64,000 nt of DNA from Flectobacillus longus (lineage in GTDB: Bacteria > Bacteroidota > Bacteroidia > Cytophagales > Spirosomataceae), in the NCBI RefSeq assembly GCF_030056705.1, contig NZ_JASHIC010000001.1:124001-188000 (forward strand). Reading direction: 5' to 3'. The notes under the pieces were generated by a model. It searched no databases. It had not been told where the DNA came from and worked only from the letters and a program-made list of their open reading frames with translations. Below are positions 36,225-45,348 of this stretch, one piece after another (within the stretch, counting starts at the first letter, position 1; every line of letters begins with the position of its first letter). Made by a program: the position numbers and the translations under genes.

Positions 36225-36584
36225 ATGTTCGGAGCAGTTATTGTAATTATTTGTATCGTAGCGGTATTGTTAGTGTTCGTAGTACTTGTGCAAAACCCTA
36301 AAGGAGGTGGCTTATCGGGTGAATTCGGTTCGGCTGGCGCAAGCCAAATGTTCGGTGTACAACGCACTGGCGACCTACTTGAACAAATTACTTGGGGTGG
36401 AGCGATTCTAATTGCTTTGTTAACATTGGGTTCTAAGTTTTTGACTCCAACAGCTTCTGAAGGAATCAACTCGGTGAACGTTGAAAAAGCAGCTACTAAA
36501 ACTATTCCAGCGGCTGTACCTGCACCAGCTCCTGCTGCTCCAGCTTCAGGAACTCCAGCACCAGCGCCTGCACCAGCGAAATAA
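36225..36584 (+). CDS. secG: Protein translocase subunit SecG
   Basis: 119 aa. Two membrane helices (about 4-22 and 55-75) flank the conserved cytoplasmic loop VVLVQNPKGGGLSGEFGSAG. The C-terminal extension is a Pro/Ala-rich tail (PAAVPAPAPAAPASGTPAPA), common in this phylum and of unknown use. SecG is the non-essential third subunit of the SecYEG channel. It has its own terminator. Confidence 0.93.
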   Translation: MFGAVIVIICIVAVLLVFVVLVQNPKGGGLSGEFGSAGASQMFGVQRTGDLLEQITWGGAILIALLTLGSKFLTPTASEGINSVNVEKAATKTIPAAVPAPAPAAPASGTPAPAPAPAK

Positions 36585-36606
36585 TTTTCGTAGGTTCGGA
36601 TACAAC

Positions 36607-36643
36607 AAAAAAGTCGAGCAAGAAATCTTGTTCGACTTTTTTT
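36607..36643. terminator. Bidirectional terminator after secG
   Basis: A 17-bp stem (36607-36623 / 36626-36642) containing AAAAAAGTCGAGCAAGA and its complement, with one G-T pair, an AA loop, then T7. It separates secG from the convergent gene at 36755. Confidence 0.9.
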
Positions 36644-36754
36644 GTTAATTATGTCTAGTCAAGAACTAGTTGCATTTTGAGCGTTAAGCTCAACACAAGA
36701 AGATTCCTCAAAACTCCCAACTCCGCACTCAAAATTCAACACTCAAAACTCCAT

Positions 36755-37471
36755 CTACGCCGCCGATACCATTTCAACTACTTTGCGTTGAGCTATTGGC
36801 AAAAAGGTTTCTTCTAAGGGTAAAATACTTGAAGATTCAACCAAAAATGTGGCAGGGTTTGGCAAGTGTCTATATTTTTTGACTAAATCAATCTTCATGT
36901 TTTCGAAAGTATTCGCCATCGAACGACGAACAGTATCCACATAGAAGGTTTTTAGACCTCTACATTTTTCGTGGTTATTTTCAAAAATGGTCAGATTGAA
37001 TTGATAAATCCGTGTTTCTTGAATACAAGGCTCATACAAAAACAAATAACCTTCATTTTTGTACAAAGGCAAAACACCAATGGGCGCAATTGAAATCCCT
37101 TTTTCGACCTTTAATAAAAGCTCCTTTCCTTCTTCAATTGAATACTTAAATTTTGGCAAAGCATATTCCATAATACTTTGCATTTCGGATATAACTTCGT
37201 TTTCAGGCTGTTTTACTTCTTCATAATCGACTTGCAAAGCATCCGAATCCAATCCTTTAATTCTTTTAGGAAAATTTTTCGCCATTTGTTGAAGACCATC
37301 CTTAAAGTACATTGAGTACTCATAATGACGTTGCAAATCAGACAAGTCAGGGTAAAGCTTCTTTTCTTTGAAGTTAGTTTTGACAGATTGTAGATAGGCG
37401 AGCAACAAATATTTTTTGTACTCGAAGTCAATTAAACCTGCGGTGAGCCAATCTTTTTCTAAATTTCTCAT
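36755..37471 (-). CDS. Conserved protein of unknown function
   Basis: 238 aa, soluble, Lys/Glu-rich, no signal peptide. It starts MRNLEKDWLTAGLIDFEYKK and is mainly helical to about residue 110. It then has a mixed alpha/beta part (YLFLYEPCIQETRIYQFNLT, GLKTFYVDTVRRSMANTFEN) and ends PIAQRKVVEMVSAA. I do not recognise a family. It is convergent with secG and divergent from groES across a 578-bp gap. Confidence 0.6.
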   Translation of the reverse strand: MRNLEKDWLTAGLIDFEYKKYLLLAYLQSVKTNFKEKKLYPDLSDLQRHYEYSMYFKDGLQQMAKNFPKRIKGLDSDALQVDYEEVKQPENEVISEMQSIMEYALPKFKYSIEEGKELLLKVEKGISIAPIGVLPLYKNEGYLFLYEPCIQETRIYQFNLTIFENNHEKCRGLKTFYVDTVRRSMANTFENMKIDLVKKYRHLPNPATFLVESSSILPLEETFLPIAQRKVVEMVSAA

Positions 37472-38049
37472 CTTGGGCCTCCTTTTTTGAAATTAAGTGG
37501 TGATTGTGTGAATTGGTGAATCAAGTTAAAGGTGACTCTTGCGGTAGAGTTTGAAGTATAACTATTGCAGATTTGGGATTTCTGATTTCGAGAATGAAGA
37601 AATATACTTTTATTTTTTACAAAATAGCTTAAAAAGTAGAGTACAATTCCGAAATCCAACATCCGATATCCGAAATAGATGATTCTTACAATCCTTGGCG
37701 CACTAGTATTGTAGAGTCATGAATTTTTCTGGCGATTTCACCTACACTTAAAATTAAAAACTTTGTCAAAAAAAACAAATATTCAGGGAGCTTTTTGAAA
37801 TTGGCATAAAGAAGAAACCTGTTTGAAGTCAATTTGTCATAAAATAAGTACAAAATAGTAGACAAAATTTCAGGTTGAATTGACAAATGAGTGGAGTATG
37901 ACATAGTTTGAAGCCAAAACCTGACAATATTTCAGCAAAATGCCCAATGGCACAAAAAATGTACAAAGATGCCATGTCAGCCACCTAATAATTGCGGCTG
38001 GCTCTGACCTAAAATTTACATAAACAAAAAATAACTCTTACAAAAACAA
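37472..38049. other. 578-bp intergenic region upstream of groES
   Basis: It contains an inverted repeat of the GGATTTGGGAT family (37567-37590 with 37648-37677) and then an AT-rich stretch unusually dense in TGTCA/TGACA and TGGCA/TGCCA pentamers (around 37766, 37795, 37831, 37880, 37901, 37922, 37949 and 37970-37979). No CIRCE element is visible. A heat-shock control region is plausible by position. A minus-strand open frame at 37686-37904 has no protein-like features. Confidence 0.45.
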
Positions 38050-38328
38050 ATGTCAACAGTTAGTATCAAACCATTAGCTGACAGAGTTCTAGTTGAACCA
38101 GCAGCAGCAGAAGAAAAAACTGCATTCGGAATTATCATCCCTGACACAGCGAAAGAAAAACCACAAAAAGGAACAGTAGTAGCAGTAGGTGCTGGCAAGA
38201 AAGATGAGCCGTTGACTGTTAAAGTAGGCGACACTGTATTATACGGTAAATACTCTGGTACTGAAATCGCGGTTGAAGGAAAAGATTATTTAATCATGCG
38301 TGAAAGCGATATTTTCGCAATCGTTTAG
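38050..38328 (+). CDS. groES: Co-chaperonin GroES
   Basis: 92 aa, standard length. It begins [20 protein letters not shown], has the mobile loop around [20 protein letters not shown], and ends [16 protein letters not shown]. It forms the heptameric lid of GroEL in the cytoplasm. groEL follows by 105 bp with no terminator between, so they form one operon. Confidence 0.97.
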   Translation: MSTVSIKPLADRVLVEPAAAEEKTAFGIIIPDTAKEKPQKGTVVAVGAGKKDEPLTVKVGDTVLYGKYSGTEIAVEGKDYLIMRESDIFAIV

Positions 38329-38376
38329 TTTTTACAGTAAGCTTTAGCAATTAGCTGTAAGCATTTCAAACTTTAA

Positions 38377-40059
<1,683 letters not shown>

Positions 40060-40079
40060 TCAATTTCTGCTTATAAATC

Positions 40080-40114
40080 AAAGGCCTCTTTCTACGGGAA
40101 GAGGCCTTTTTTTT
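40080..40114 (+). terminator. groESL terminator
   Basis: The 11-bp stem AAAGGCCTCTT (40080-40090) / AAGAGGCCTTT (40099-40109) is followed by T5. Confidence 0.95.
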
Positions 40115-40258
40115 GTTAAGCGGTTACAAATGTCAACTATGATGGTTAAATGCTCTTTGTATCTCATTTGAGGGCAACTGTTTAACCAACCAACAGCATT
40201 TGTTATGAAAGCTTATGAAAAGTGAAAACTTCTACAAAGTACCACTCAAATCAAACAC

Positions 40259-41257
40259 CTACCAATACAGAGAAGTAGATTTATTAATACGACTTAATAT
40301 TGTCTCTTGAAATGACTTTGGACTTAACACTTTGACAGTTTCACCAAACGACAAAATCAACTTTTCTAACTCATAATTTGGGACAACACTAATGGTAACT
40401 TCAAGACCATCTTCTGTATTCTTACTTTTTTGTGTTGGATGTATTGGTTTCGTTACGACATACGGGGCTTGACTAGGAGAAAACCACAACTTGATAGTTT
40501 GTAACTCATCATCGACTTTTTTAGTAACGCCTATTAAATCATAAAAATAGTCCTCCCAATCAACTTCTGTTTCAATATATTTTGTCTTAGACTCCTCAAT
40601 AGTTTTAATTCTATCTAAAGCCATATTCCAGTATTCGCTTTTTGTAAACTCGTTATAACCAAAGACAAACCAACGGTTATTGTATTGTTTCAAGTAATAT
40701 GGGTGAAAAGCTATTGAATAAGGCAATGGACTTTTGAAATCTTGATATTCAACGGTCAAAGACCGTTTGTTTACAATAGCATTGAATAAAGGCGTAATAA
40801 ATTTTGAACCTTCATAATCTAAATTACTCTCAAATGACATAATTTCTCTTTCAAGACTAACCAAACCAAGTTTAGATTCAATGGCTGGAATAATTTCATT
40901 GATAAACTCAAATTGCGGAATACCCTTAAACCTCGACAATACTTGCAACGCAGACTTTAACTGCTTAGCTTCTGTTTCATTTAAAGGTTGGTTATTTATG
41001 GAATAAGCAGGATCCGAATATTTGAAATATACAGTTCGACCGTCTTTGTATTTCTCTATCGGTGCTTTCCATTCCGACAATTCCATATACTGCATATCAG
41101 CATAAAATTGAGTTTTCCCAATACCTTCCAACCCTTCTTCTAATAGGGCTTTGTTAGCTTCATCTATTAACCGTTGCCAAGTGTATTTGGCTCCTGTATT
41201 CCGTAAACACCTATCGTAAGCAAGATAGCGTGTTAAAGCTTTTTTATTTATTGACAT
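40259..41257 (-). CDS. WYL-domain transcriptional regulator
   Basis: 332 aa. The N-terminal winged-helix-like DNA-binding part (about 1-75: TWQRLIDEANKALLEEGLEG, GKTQFYADMQYMEL) precedes a WYL domain (about 165-225: LTVEYQDFKSPLPYSIAFHP, YYLKQYNNRWFVFGYNE) and a C-terminal WCX-like region ending near 330. WYL proteins sense nucleic-acid or nucleotide ligands and often control DNA-damage and phage-defence genes. It is divergent from the methyltransferase-like and alkB genes. Two copies of a 17-bp palindrome lie in the shared promoter, one over its own start site, so autorepression is likely. Confidence 0.88.
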   Translation of the reverse strand: MSINKKALTRYLAYDRCLRNTGAKYTWQRLIDEANKALLEEGLEGIGKTQFYADMQYMELSEWKAPIEKYKDGRTVYFKYSDPAYSINNQPLNETEAKQLKSALQVLSRFKGIPQFEFINEIIPAIESKLGLVSLEREIMSFESNLDYEGSKFITPLFNAIVNKRSLTVEYQDFKSPLPYSIAFHPYYLKQYNNRWFVFGYNEFTKSEYWNMALDRIKTIEESKTKYIETEVDWEDYFYDLIGVTKKVDDELQTIKLWFSPSQAPYVVTKPIHPTQKSKNTEDGLEVTISVVPNYELEKLILSFGETVKVLSPKSFQETILSRINKSTSLYW

Positions 41258-41261
41258 ATCT

Positions 41262-41278
41262 GTTCAGTTTGCCTGAAC
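41262..41278. promoter_or_regulatory. Operator O1 of the WYL regulator (inferred)
   Basis: GTTCAGTTTGCCTGAAC: 6-bp arms GTTCAG/CTGAAC and a 5-bp spacer. It lies 4 bp upstream of the WYL ATG and overlaps the predicted transcription start. Its twin is at 41347-41363; the start-to-start distance is 85 bp, about eight helical turns. Confidence 0.75.
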
Positions 41279-41309
41279 AAATATATTGTTTGTTTGCATC
41301 GTAATCAAA
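41278..41309 (-). promoter_or_regulatory. WYL gene promoter
   Basis: On the minus strand TTTG (41309-41306), 20 bp, TATATTTG (41285-41278): an exact TTTG-N20-TAnnTTTG Bacteroidota promoter. Transcription should start near 41274, inside operator O1, giving a leader of about 17 nt. Confidence 0.7.
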
Positions 41310-41346
41310 CAAACAATTAAAAAACAAAGAAAACGGAAACTTATCA

Positions 41347-41363
41347 GTTCAGTTTGACTGAAC
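41347..41363. promoter_or_regulatory. Operator O2 of the WYL regulator (inferred)
   Basis: GTTCAGTTTGACTGAAC, identical to O1 except one spacer base. It covers the expected -33 position of the rightward promoter, whose -7 box may be CATCTTTG (41373-41380). Binding here would block transcription of the methyltransferase-like gene and alkB. Confidence 0.72.
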
Positions 41364-41410
41364 ACATAGGTTTCATCTTTGCATCATCTAATCAATATTT
41401 AAAACAAAAT

Positions 41411-42211
41411 ATGGGAAATATGAGCACCAATTACGCAACCAATGTGAAATCTGCAATCGCAGTAAACCCAACTTTCAAAGCAATTTGTGAGTTCAACATC
41501 CAACAATTCCCAGTTGATGGATATTCAAGATATTATAGCCAACTTGGAAATGGTACTGCCATTTTGCAAACAGCCGAGCAACTCAACACCTATTTAGCCT
41601 CATACGCTGATATGCACCAACACAAACTAGACCTTGCTTTCGCTTCACTATTCGGCAAAGAAGATTTTAACAACAAATCGGCTGAAATTATTGACTGGGG
41701 TTGTGGACAAGCATTTGCATCTTGTGTGCTTATCGACTTTATCAAGAATAACAACATCAAACTTGATTTATCAAAGTTCACTTTAATTGAGCCATCTGCA
41801 ATGGCTTTACAAAGAGGATTAGAGCACATTGATGCTATCTATCAAAGAAAGCCAAAGCCACAAACCTTTTCAATAAATAAAAAGGCTGATACCCGCCTTT
41901 CAATTAAAGGTTGTCAGGCAAGCGGAAAAATTAAAATTCATCTTTTTTCTAATGTGCTTGACATACATACTTTAGACTTGAATCAAGTTTTAAAAAATGT
42001 AACAAGTAACTTTGACGGCTTGAATTATTTTGTTTGCGTAAGCCCAATAAATGGACTCAGATTACGGACCTTTTACAAAATGTTTGGTCAGTCAAATTTA
42101 TTATCATCAAACGGCAGTTCCATTGTTACCGAAGTTTTCCGACCAAGTGCAATGAGGAAGGTAACAAAGTCAATTTCAAGAGTGGAATACATTTTCAAAA
42201 CGAACCTATAA
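41411..42211 (+). CDS. Methyltransferase-fold protein of unknown target
   Basis: 266 aa from the ATG at 41411. The longest open frame begins at a TTG (41354) inside operator O2, which cannot be the real start. Residues 92-104 (AEIIDWGCGQAFA) match motif I of class I SAM-dependent methyltransferases, and FTLIEPSAMALQRGLEH fits the following acidic-loop strand. No catalytic motif for DNA-amino or RNA methylation is evident. It is co-transcribed with alkB (19-bp gap) under the WYL operators. A role in nucleic-acid modification or alkylation damage is inferred from that context only. Confidence 0.65.
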   Translation: MGNMSTNYATNVKSAIAVNPTFKAICEFNIQQFPVDGYSRYYSQLGNGTAILQTAEQLNTYLASYADMHQHKLDLAFASLFGKEDFNNKSAEIIDWGCGQAFASCVLIDFIKNNNIKLDLSKFTLIEPSAMALQRGLEHIDAIYQRKPKPQTFSINKKADTRLSIKGCQASGKIKIHLFSNVLDIHTLDLNQVLKNVTSNFDGLNYFVCVSPINGLRLRTFYKMFGQSNLLSSNGSSIVTEVFRPSAMRKVTKSISRVEYIFKTNL

Positions 42212-42230
42212 ATAATTAAATTTACAAGAT

Positions 42231-42860
42231 ATGGAGAAGAACATTCAAGCGGATCTATTCGGGCAAACAATTGCCCCCCCCAATCCAATAATCAAATTGC
42301 AAGATGCTGAATTGCTTTATCATCCTTCGTTTTTCGATAAAGCGGAAAGTGATAGAATCTTCAAAACGCTTTTAAAAACTATAGAATGGAAGCAAGACAA
42401 GATAATGATGTACGGAAAGGAATTACCATTACCACGCCTATCTGCTTGGTATGGCGATAACAACAAGCCATACACCTACTCTGGAATTACACTTAATCCA
42501 TTACCTTGGACTGATGAGCTTTTGCTGATAAAGGAAAAAATCGAAGTTGAAGCAAAAGTAAAATTTTCAAGTGTGTTGATTAATCGTTACCGTGACGGAC
42601 AGGATTACGTTGGTTGGCACACAGATGCAGAAAAGGAATTAGGAAAAAATCCAATTATCGGTTCTGTGAACTTTGGTGCGACCCGAAAATTTCAACTAAG
42701 GAGAATTGACGACCACAAAGAGAAATTTGAAGTGGAGTTAAAACACGGTACTTTTTTGGTGATGGGTGGTGCAACACAACATTTTTGGCAACATCAAGTT
42801 CCCAAGACTGCATTGAAAATTGGAGAAAGACTGAATTTGACATTCAGAGTTATTTATTAA
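42231..42860 (+). CDS. alkB: AlkB-family 2-oxoglutarate/Fe(II) dioxygenase
   Basis: 209 aa. The double-stranded beta-helix carries the iron triad His130-x-Asp132 (GWHTDAE) and His188 (HFWQHQVPK), and the 2-oxoglutarate-binding Arg in ERLNLTFR (Arg200/Arg206). The PLPRLSAWYGD loop near residue 67 is typical of the ALKBH2/3-like branch. It removes methyl groups from N1-methyladenine and N3-methylcytosine in DNA or RNA. It is second in the WYL-controlled unit. The retron RNA begins about 18 bp after its stop. Confidence 0.92.
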   Translation: MEKNIQADLFGQTIAPPNPIIKLQDAELLYHPSFFDKAESDRIFKTLLKTIEWKQDKIMMYGKELPLPRLSAWYGDNNKPYTYSGITLNPLPWTDELLLIKEKIEVEAKVKFSSVLINRYRDGQDYVGWHTDAEKELGKNPIIGSVNFGATRKFQLRRIDDHKEKFEVELKHGTFLVMGGATQHFWQHQVPKTALKIGERLNLTFRVIY

Positions 42861-42864
42861 GTGA

Positions 42865-42872
42865 TAAATTTG
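42865..42872 (+). promoter_or_regulatory. Probable promoter box of the retron transcript
   Basis: TAAATTTG matches TAnnTTTG exactly and would start transcription at about 42875-42879, which is where the a1 arm of the retron RNA begins. A TTTG at 42836-42839 is 5-6 bp too far for an ideal -33 box, so the promoter may be weak. Read-through from alkB is also possible. Confidence 0.5.
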
Positions 42873-42878
42873 TTCTTT

Positions 42879-43101
42879 GAAGTGCCAACAAAATGATTTT
42901 GAACTGTTCATTGCGATTTGCAATGTCGGCCAGCAATGGCTGTTTAAATGGTAGTTATTTTCATTGTTCAGCATTGAGCTATAATGAACATTTAGTTATT
43001 GGATATATCAGTAATTAATATATTATAATAAAATATGAATAAATATTGACATCATTAAATTTATGATGGATTCATCCATAAAGAAAATCAGTTGGCACTT
43101 C
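42879..43101 (+). ncRNA. Retron-type non-coding RNA (msr-msd), predicted
   Basis: About 223 nt between alkB and the reverse transcriptase. It is closed by an 11-bp perfect inverted repeat, GAAGTGCCAAC (42879-42889) and GTTGGCACTTC (43091-43101), in the positions of retron a1 and a2. The 5' half has two neat hairpins: CATTGC-gattt-GCAATG (42909-42925) and CGGCCA-gcaa-TGGCTG (42927-42942, a GNRA tetraloop), as expected of an msr. The 3' half is AT-rich with TGTTC-AGC...GCT...GAACA (from 42966) and CATCAT...ATGATG (43050-43068), a candidate msd. The RT ATG is 16 nt after a2. The branching G and the msr/msd border cannot be fixed by eye. Confidence 0.75.
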
Positions 43102-43117
43102 TTTTTTAAAAAACAAT

Positions 43118-44362
43118 ATGCGATTAACGCCTGAAAATATAGAAGAAATAAAAGTTCGCTTTGCGAAAATGGAGACCGTTGAGGAGTTGGCTCAACTGTT
43201 AAGTTGGGTGTATGCCTTGAAGTTTCCAAAACGTAGCAAAAAAACAACTATCATAATTGAGATAAAGCACTTAAATTATTATGCTTTTAAATCCGCCAAT
43301 AGATACAAACAGTTTACAATAAAAAAGAAAAGTGGTGGTGAAAGACCAATTTCAGCACCACGCTACAAGTTAAAAACCATTCAAAAATGTATCAACGAAA
43401 TATTGAATGCTGTTTTTACTCCTCATTTTACCGCTACAGGTTTTGTTCCTAGAAAGAGCATTGTTGATAATGCTAAAGTGCATATCGGAAAACAATTTGT
43501 TTTTAATACAGATTTGAAAGACTTTTTTCCAAGTACAGAATTTAGAAGAATTAAAACTGTATTAGGTTTAGCACCATTTTATTTAACTGATGCGAATGAA
43601 ATTAACTCAAATACAGAAAAAAAGAAAACTTCGGAGCAAAAGGGGAAAGGTTATTTGGGTTATCTCATAGCAAACCTTTGTTGCGATAATGGTTGTTTGC
43701 CACAAGGTGCACCAACATCTCCAACACTTACAAATTTAGTTTGCCAACGCCTCGACAAAAAACTTTACAAGTTTGCTAAAAGTATAAATGCAACTTATTC
43801 AAGATATGCTGACGATATCACGTTTTCATCAAATAAGCCAGTCTTTAATGAGTCATTTAAGAAAAAAATAATAGACATAATAGAAGTCCAAGAGAAATTC
43901 AAAATTAATTTTGAAAAAGAAAGACTTCAAGAAGGAAGCGAAAGGCAATCTGTAACAGGCATAATTGTAAATAGAAAGAGCAATGTCGATAGAAAGTATT
44001 TAAAAGATGTTCGTTTCTGGTTAATGTGTTGGAAAAAATTTGGAACTGATGCAACACAGCAAAAATTCTTAACTCAATTTCCTGAGAAAAAGGGCTTTTT
44101 AAGATATGGCGGTGTAACTCCTCAATTTTATAATTACCTCTACGGAAAAATTTTGTTCTTGGGTATGGTTAGAGGTGCTAAAGATGAAATATTCTTAAAA
44201 CAAAAAATGAGTTTTGATGAATTGTATAGTGCAGTGAATAGCCCAAAAAATCACTCTAATCACATTTCAACACCAAGTAATTCCGCTTTATCACTCCTTG
44301 AATTATTGCAAACGTGGGAAAAGAAGGGAATAGAAACAGCTATAAAACAATACGGTATTTAA
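43118..44362 (+). CDS. Retron reverse transcriptase
   Basis: 414 aa. The RT core shows KKKSGGERPISAPRYKLKTI (about 70-88), the retron-diagnostic NAxxH (NAKVH, 118-122), NTDLKDFFPS with catalytic Asp132, LPQGAPTSPTLTNL (195-207), the active site YADD (230-233) and the second retron-diagnostic VTG (279-281, SVTGIIVNRK). No maturase or intron-endonuclease domain follows; the last 120 residues are helical, as in retron thumb regions. It should start on the upstream RNA and make branched msDNA. The downstream gene overlaps the stop codon. Base composition is more AT-rich than the flanking housekeeping genes, consistent with acquisition. Confidence 0.92.
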   Translation: MRLTPENIEEIKVRFAKMETVEELAQLLSWVYALKFPKRSKKTTIIIEIKHLNYYAFKSANRYKQFTIKKKSGGERPISAPRYKLKTIQKCINEILNAVFTPHFTATGFVPRKSIVDNAKVHIGKQFVFNTDLKDFFPSTEFRRIKTVLGLAPFYLTDANEINSNTEKKKTSEQKGKGYLGYLIANLCCDNGCLPQGAPTSPTLTNLVCQRLDKKLYKFAKSINATYSRYADDITFSSNKPVFNESFKKKIIDIIEVQEKFKINFEKERLQEGSERQSVTGIIVNRKSNVDRKYLKDVRFWLMCWKKFGTDATQQKFLTQFPEKKGFLRYGGVTPQFYNYLYGKILFLGMVRGAKDEIFLKQKMSFDELYSAVNSPKNHSNHISTPSNSALSLLELLQTWEKKGIETAIKQYGI

Positions 44363-45126
44363 TGGATGCACAGAAACTAAAATTTATGATGTCTGTCCAA
44401 CTTGAAATTGACAAGTTGGAAGCGGAGCTTGGTTCTAATCATCAAGATGTAGTTGCATCTAAAGCCTTGTTTCAAAAATTAAGTCAAACAGAAATTCAAA
44501 AGAAAAAACAAGTAAATAGTAAATCTGAATGCTGTGATGAACTAATTCCAATAAAAGCGGATACTGAAACTATAATTGACCAAGTAACCAGAGTAACTAA
44601 TAAGTTTGATATAATTGATAGCATAATAGAGAAAAGAGCTTCGCACTTTTACAATGATTTTCCAACTACAAATCTAACGCTTACAGAATTAAAAAAAGTT
44701 TTAATCAAAAATTTGGAACTCTTTGAATTAAGTTTAAAAAAAGAAGACCATCGTTTAGCCTCTAAATATTTAATTGTTCAATTGGAAGGAATCCTTAATC
44801 TATTTGAACCAGAACTAATTTTGTTCGAAGAAGCCAACCCAACAAGGCAATATTCTCAATTAAGCTATATAGCAATATACAAAGGTGTAAAAACAATGCC
44901 TTTCAGAACTAAGTGTAATTCAATTCAAACATATTTGGGAATAAAATACATTGCTCACAACAAAGTTTCATTAGTCTATGATATAAGAAATTATGAATCT
45001 CATCAATTTGCTCCTGATAAAATTGAAGAGAGCGAAGCAAAATTACAATTACTGAAAAATAGTCCAACAGATTATTATGAAGAGGTTTTTAAATTGATAA
45101 AACAATGCTTCAAATCAATAAAGTAG
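44362..45126 (+). CDS. Putative retron effector with HEPN-like R-x4-H motif
   Basis: 254 aa from the ATG at 44362, which overlaps the RT stop as TAATG; an open extension to 44314 lies wholly within the RT and is rejected. The protein is helical throughout. Residues 1-55 form a charged, coiled-coil-like segment (QLEIDKLEAELGSNHQDVVA). Residues 103-250 look like a helical bundle that includes IRNYESHQF: Arg209-Asn-x3-His214 is the Rx4-6H signature of HEPN ribonucleases, with a polar residue after Arg. Such proteins cut RNA in abortive-infection systems. I do not recognise the family. The fold assignment is an inference from one motif plus context. Confidence 0.6.
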   Translation: MDAQKLKFMMSVQLEIDKLEAELGSNHQDVVASKALFQKLSQTEIQKKKQVNSKSECCDELIPIKADTETIIDQVTRVTNKFDIIDSIIEKRASHFYNDFPTTNLTLTELKKVLIKNLELFELSLKKEDHRLASKYLIVQLEGILNLFEPELILFEEANPTRQYSQLSYIAIYKGVKTMPFRTKCNSIQTYLGIKYIAHNKVSLVYDIRNYESHQFAPDKIEESEAKLQLLKNSPTDYYEEVFKLIKQCFKSIK

Positions 45127-45135
45127 AATTTCAGT

Positions 45136-45228
45136 ATGACCAAGACCGAAACTAAAATATCAAACCAAAGACAAGCAATTCAGCACTTCATTGAAAAAAT
45201 GGATATTGAAATGGTAGATACTCTTTAG
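45136..45228 (+). pseudogene. Possible remnant of a small Bacteroidota protein
   Basis: A 30-codon frame (MTKTETKISNQRQAIQHFIE, then KMDIEMVDTL) ends at TAG. In the same frame beyond the stop it continues with TLKQKSDLIQFLAIETA before a TAA at about 45281. The N-terminal part has the feel of a short conserved protein family (AIQHFIEKMDIEMVD), apparently broken after DTL. The rest of the gap 45127-45348 holds nothing else recognisable. Confidence 0.35.
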
Positions 45229-45348
45229 ACTCTGAAGCAAAAAAGTGATTTGATACAATTTTTAGCAATTGAGACTGCCTAATTTTATGGCATAAAACAT
45301 TTTGTTTAGTAACTCAGCGAAGTCATAACTTTTTAAATCATCCAGAAT

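Noticed and set aside
37686-37904. 72-aa open frame on the minus strand upstream of groES
   Set aside because: Composition is not protein-like, there is no plausible start context, and it lies in the control region of groES.
37940-37965. Sigma-54 promoter (TGGCACAAAAAATGT) before groES
   Set aside because: The -12 element should be TTGC but reads ATGT; the match is too weak, although a sigma-54-type regulator is encoded nearby.
37472-38049. CIRCE operator before groES
   Set aside because: No TTAGCACTC...GAGTGCTAA or close variant is present.
41354-41410. TTG start of the methyltransferase-like gene
   Set aside because: The codon is inside the palindromic operator and upstream of the likely -7 box; the ATG at 41411 gives a normal leader.
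44314-44361. N-terminal extension of the retron effector (MGKEGNRNSYKTIRYL)
   Set aside because: It lies entirely inside the RT coding sequence in another frame; the ATG in the TAATG overlap is the natural coupled start.
43118-44362. RT of a diversity-generating retroelement or group II intron
   Set aside because: There is no accessory Avd-like gene, no template/variable repeat pair and no variable C-type-lectin target. No intron RNA domains or maturase/HNH domain are present. NAxxH and VTG fit retrons.
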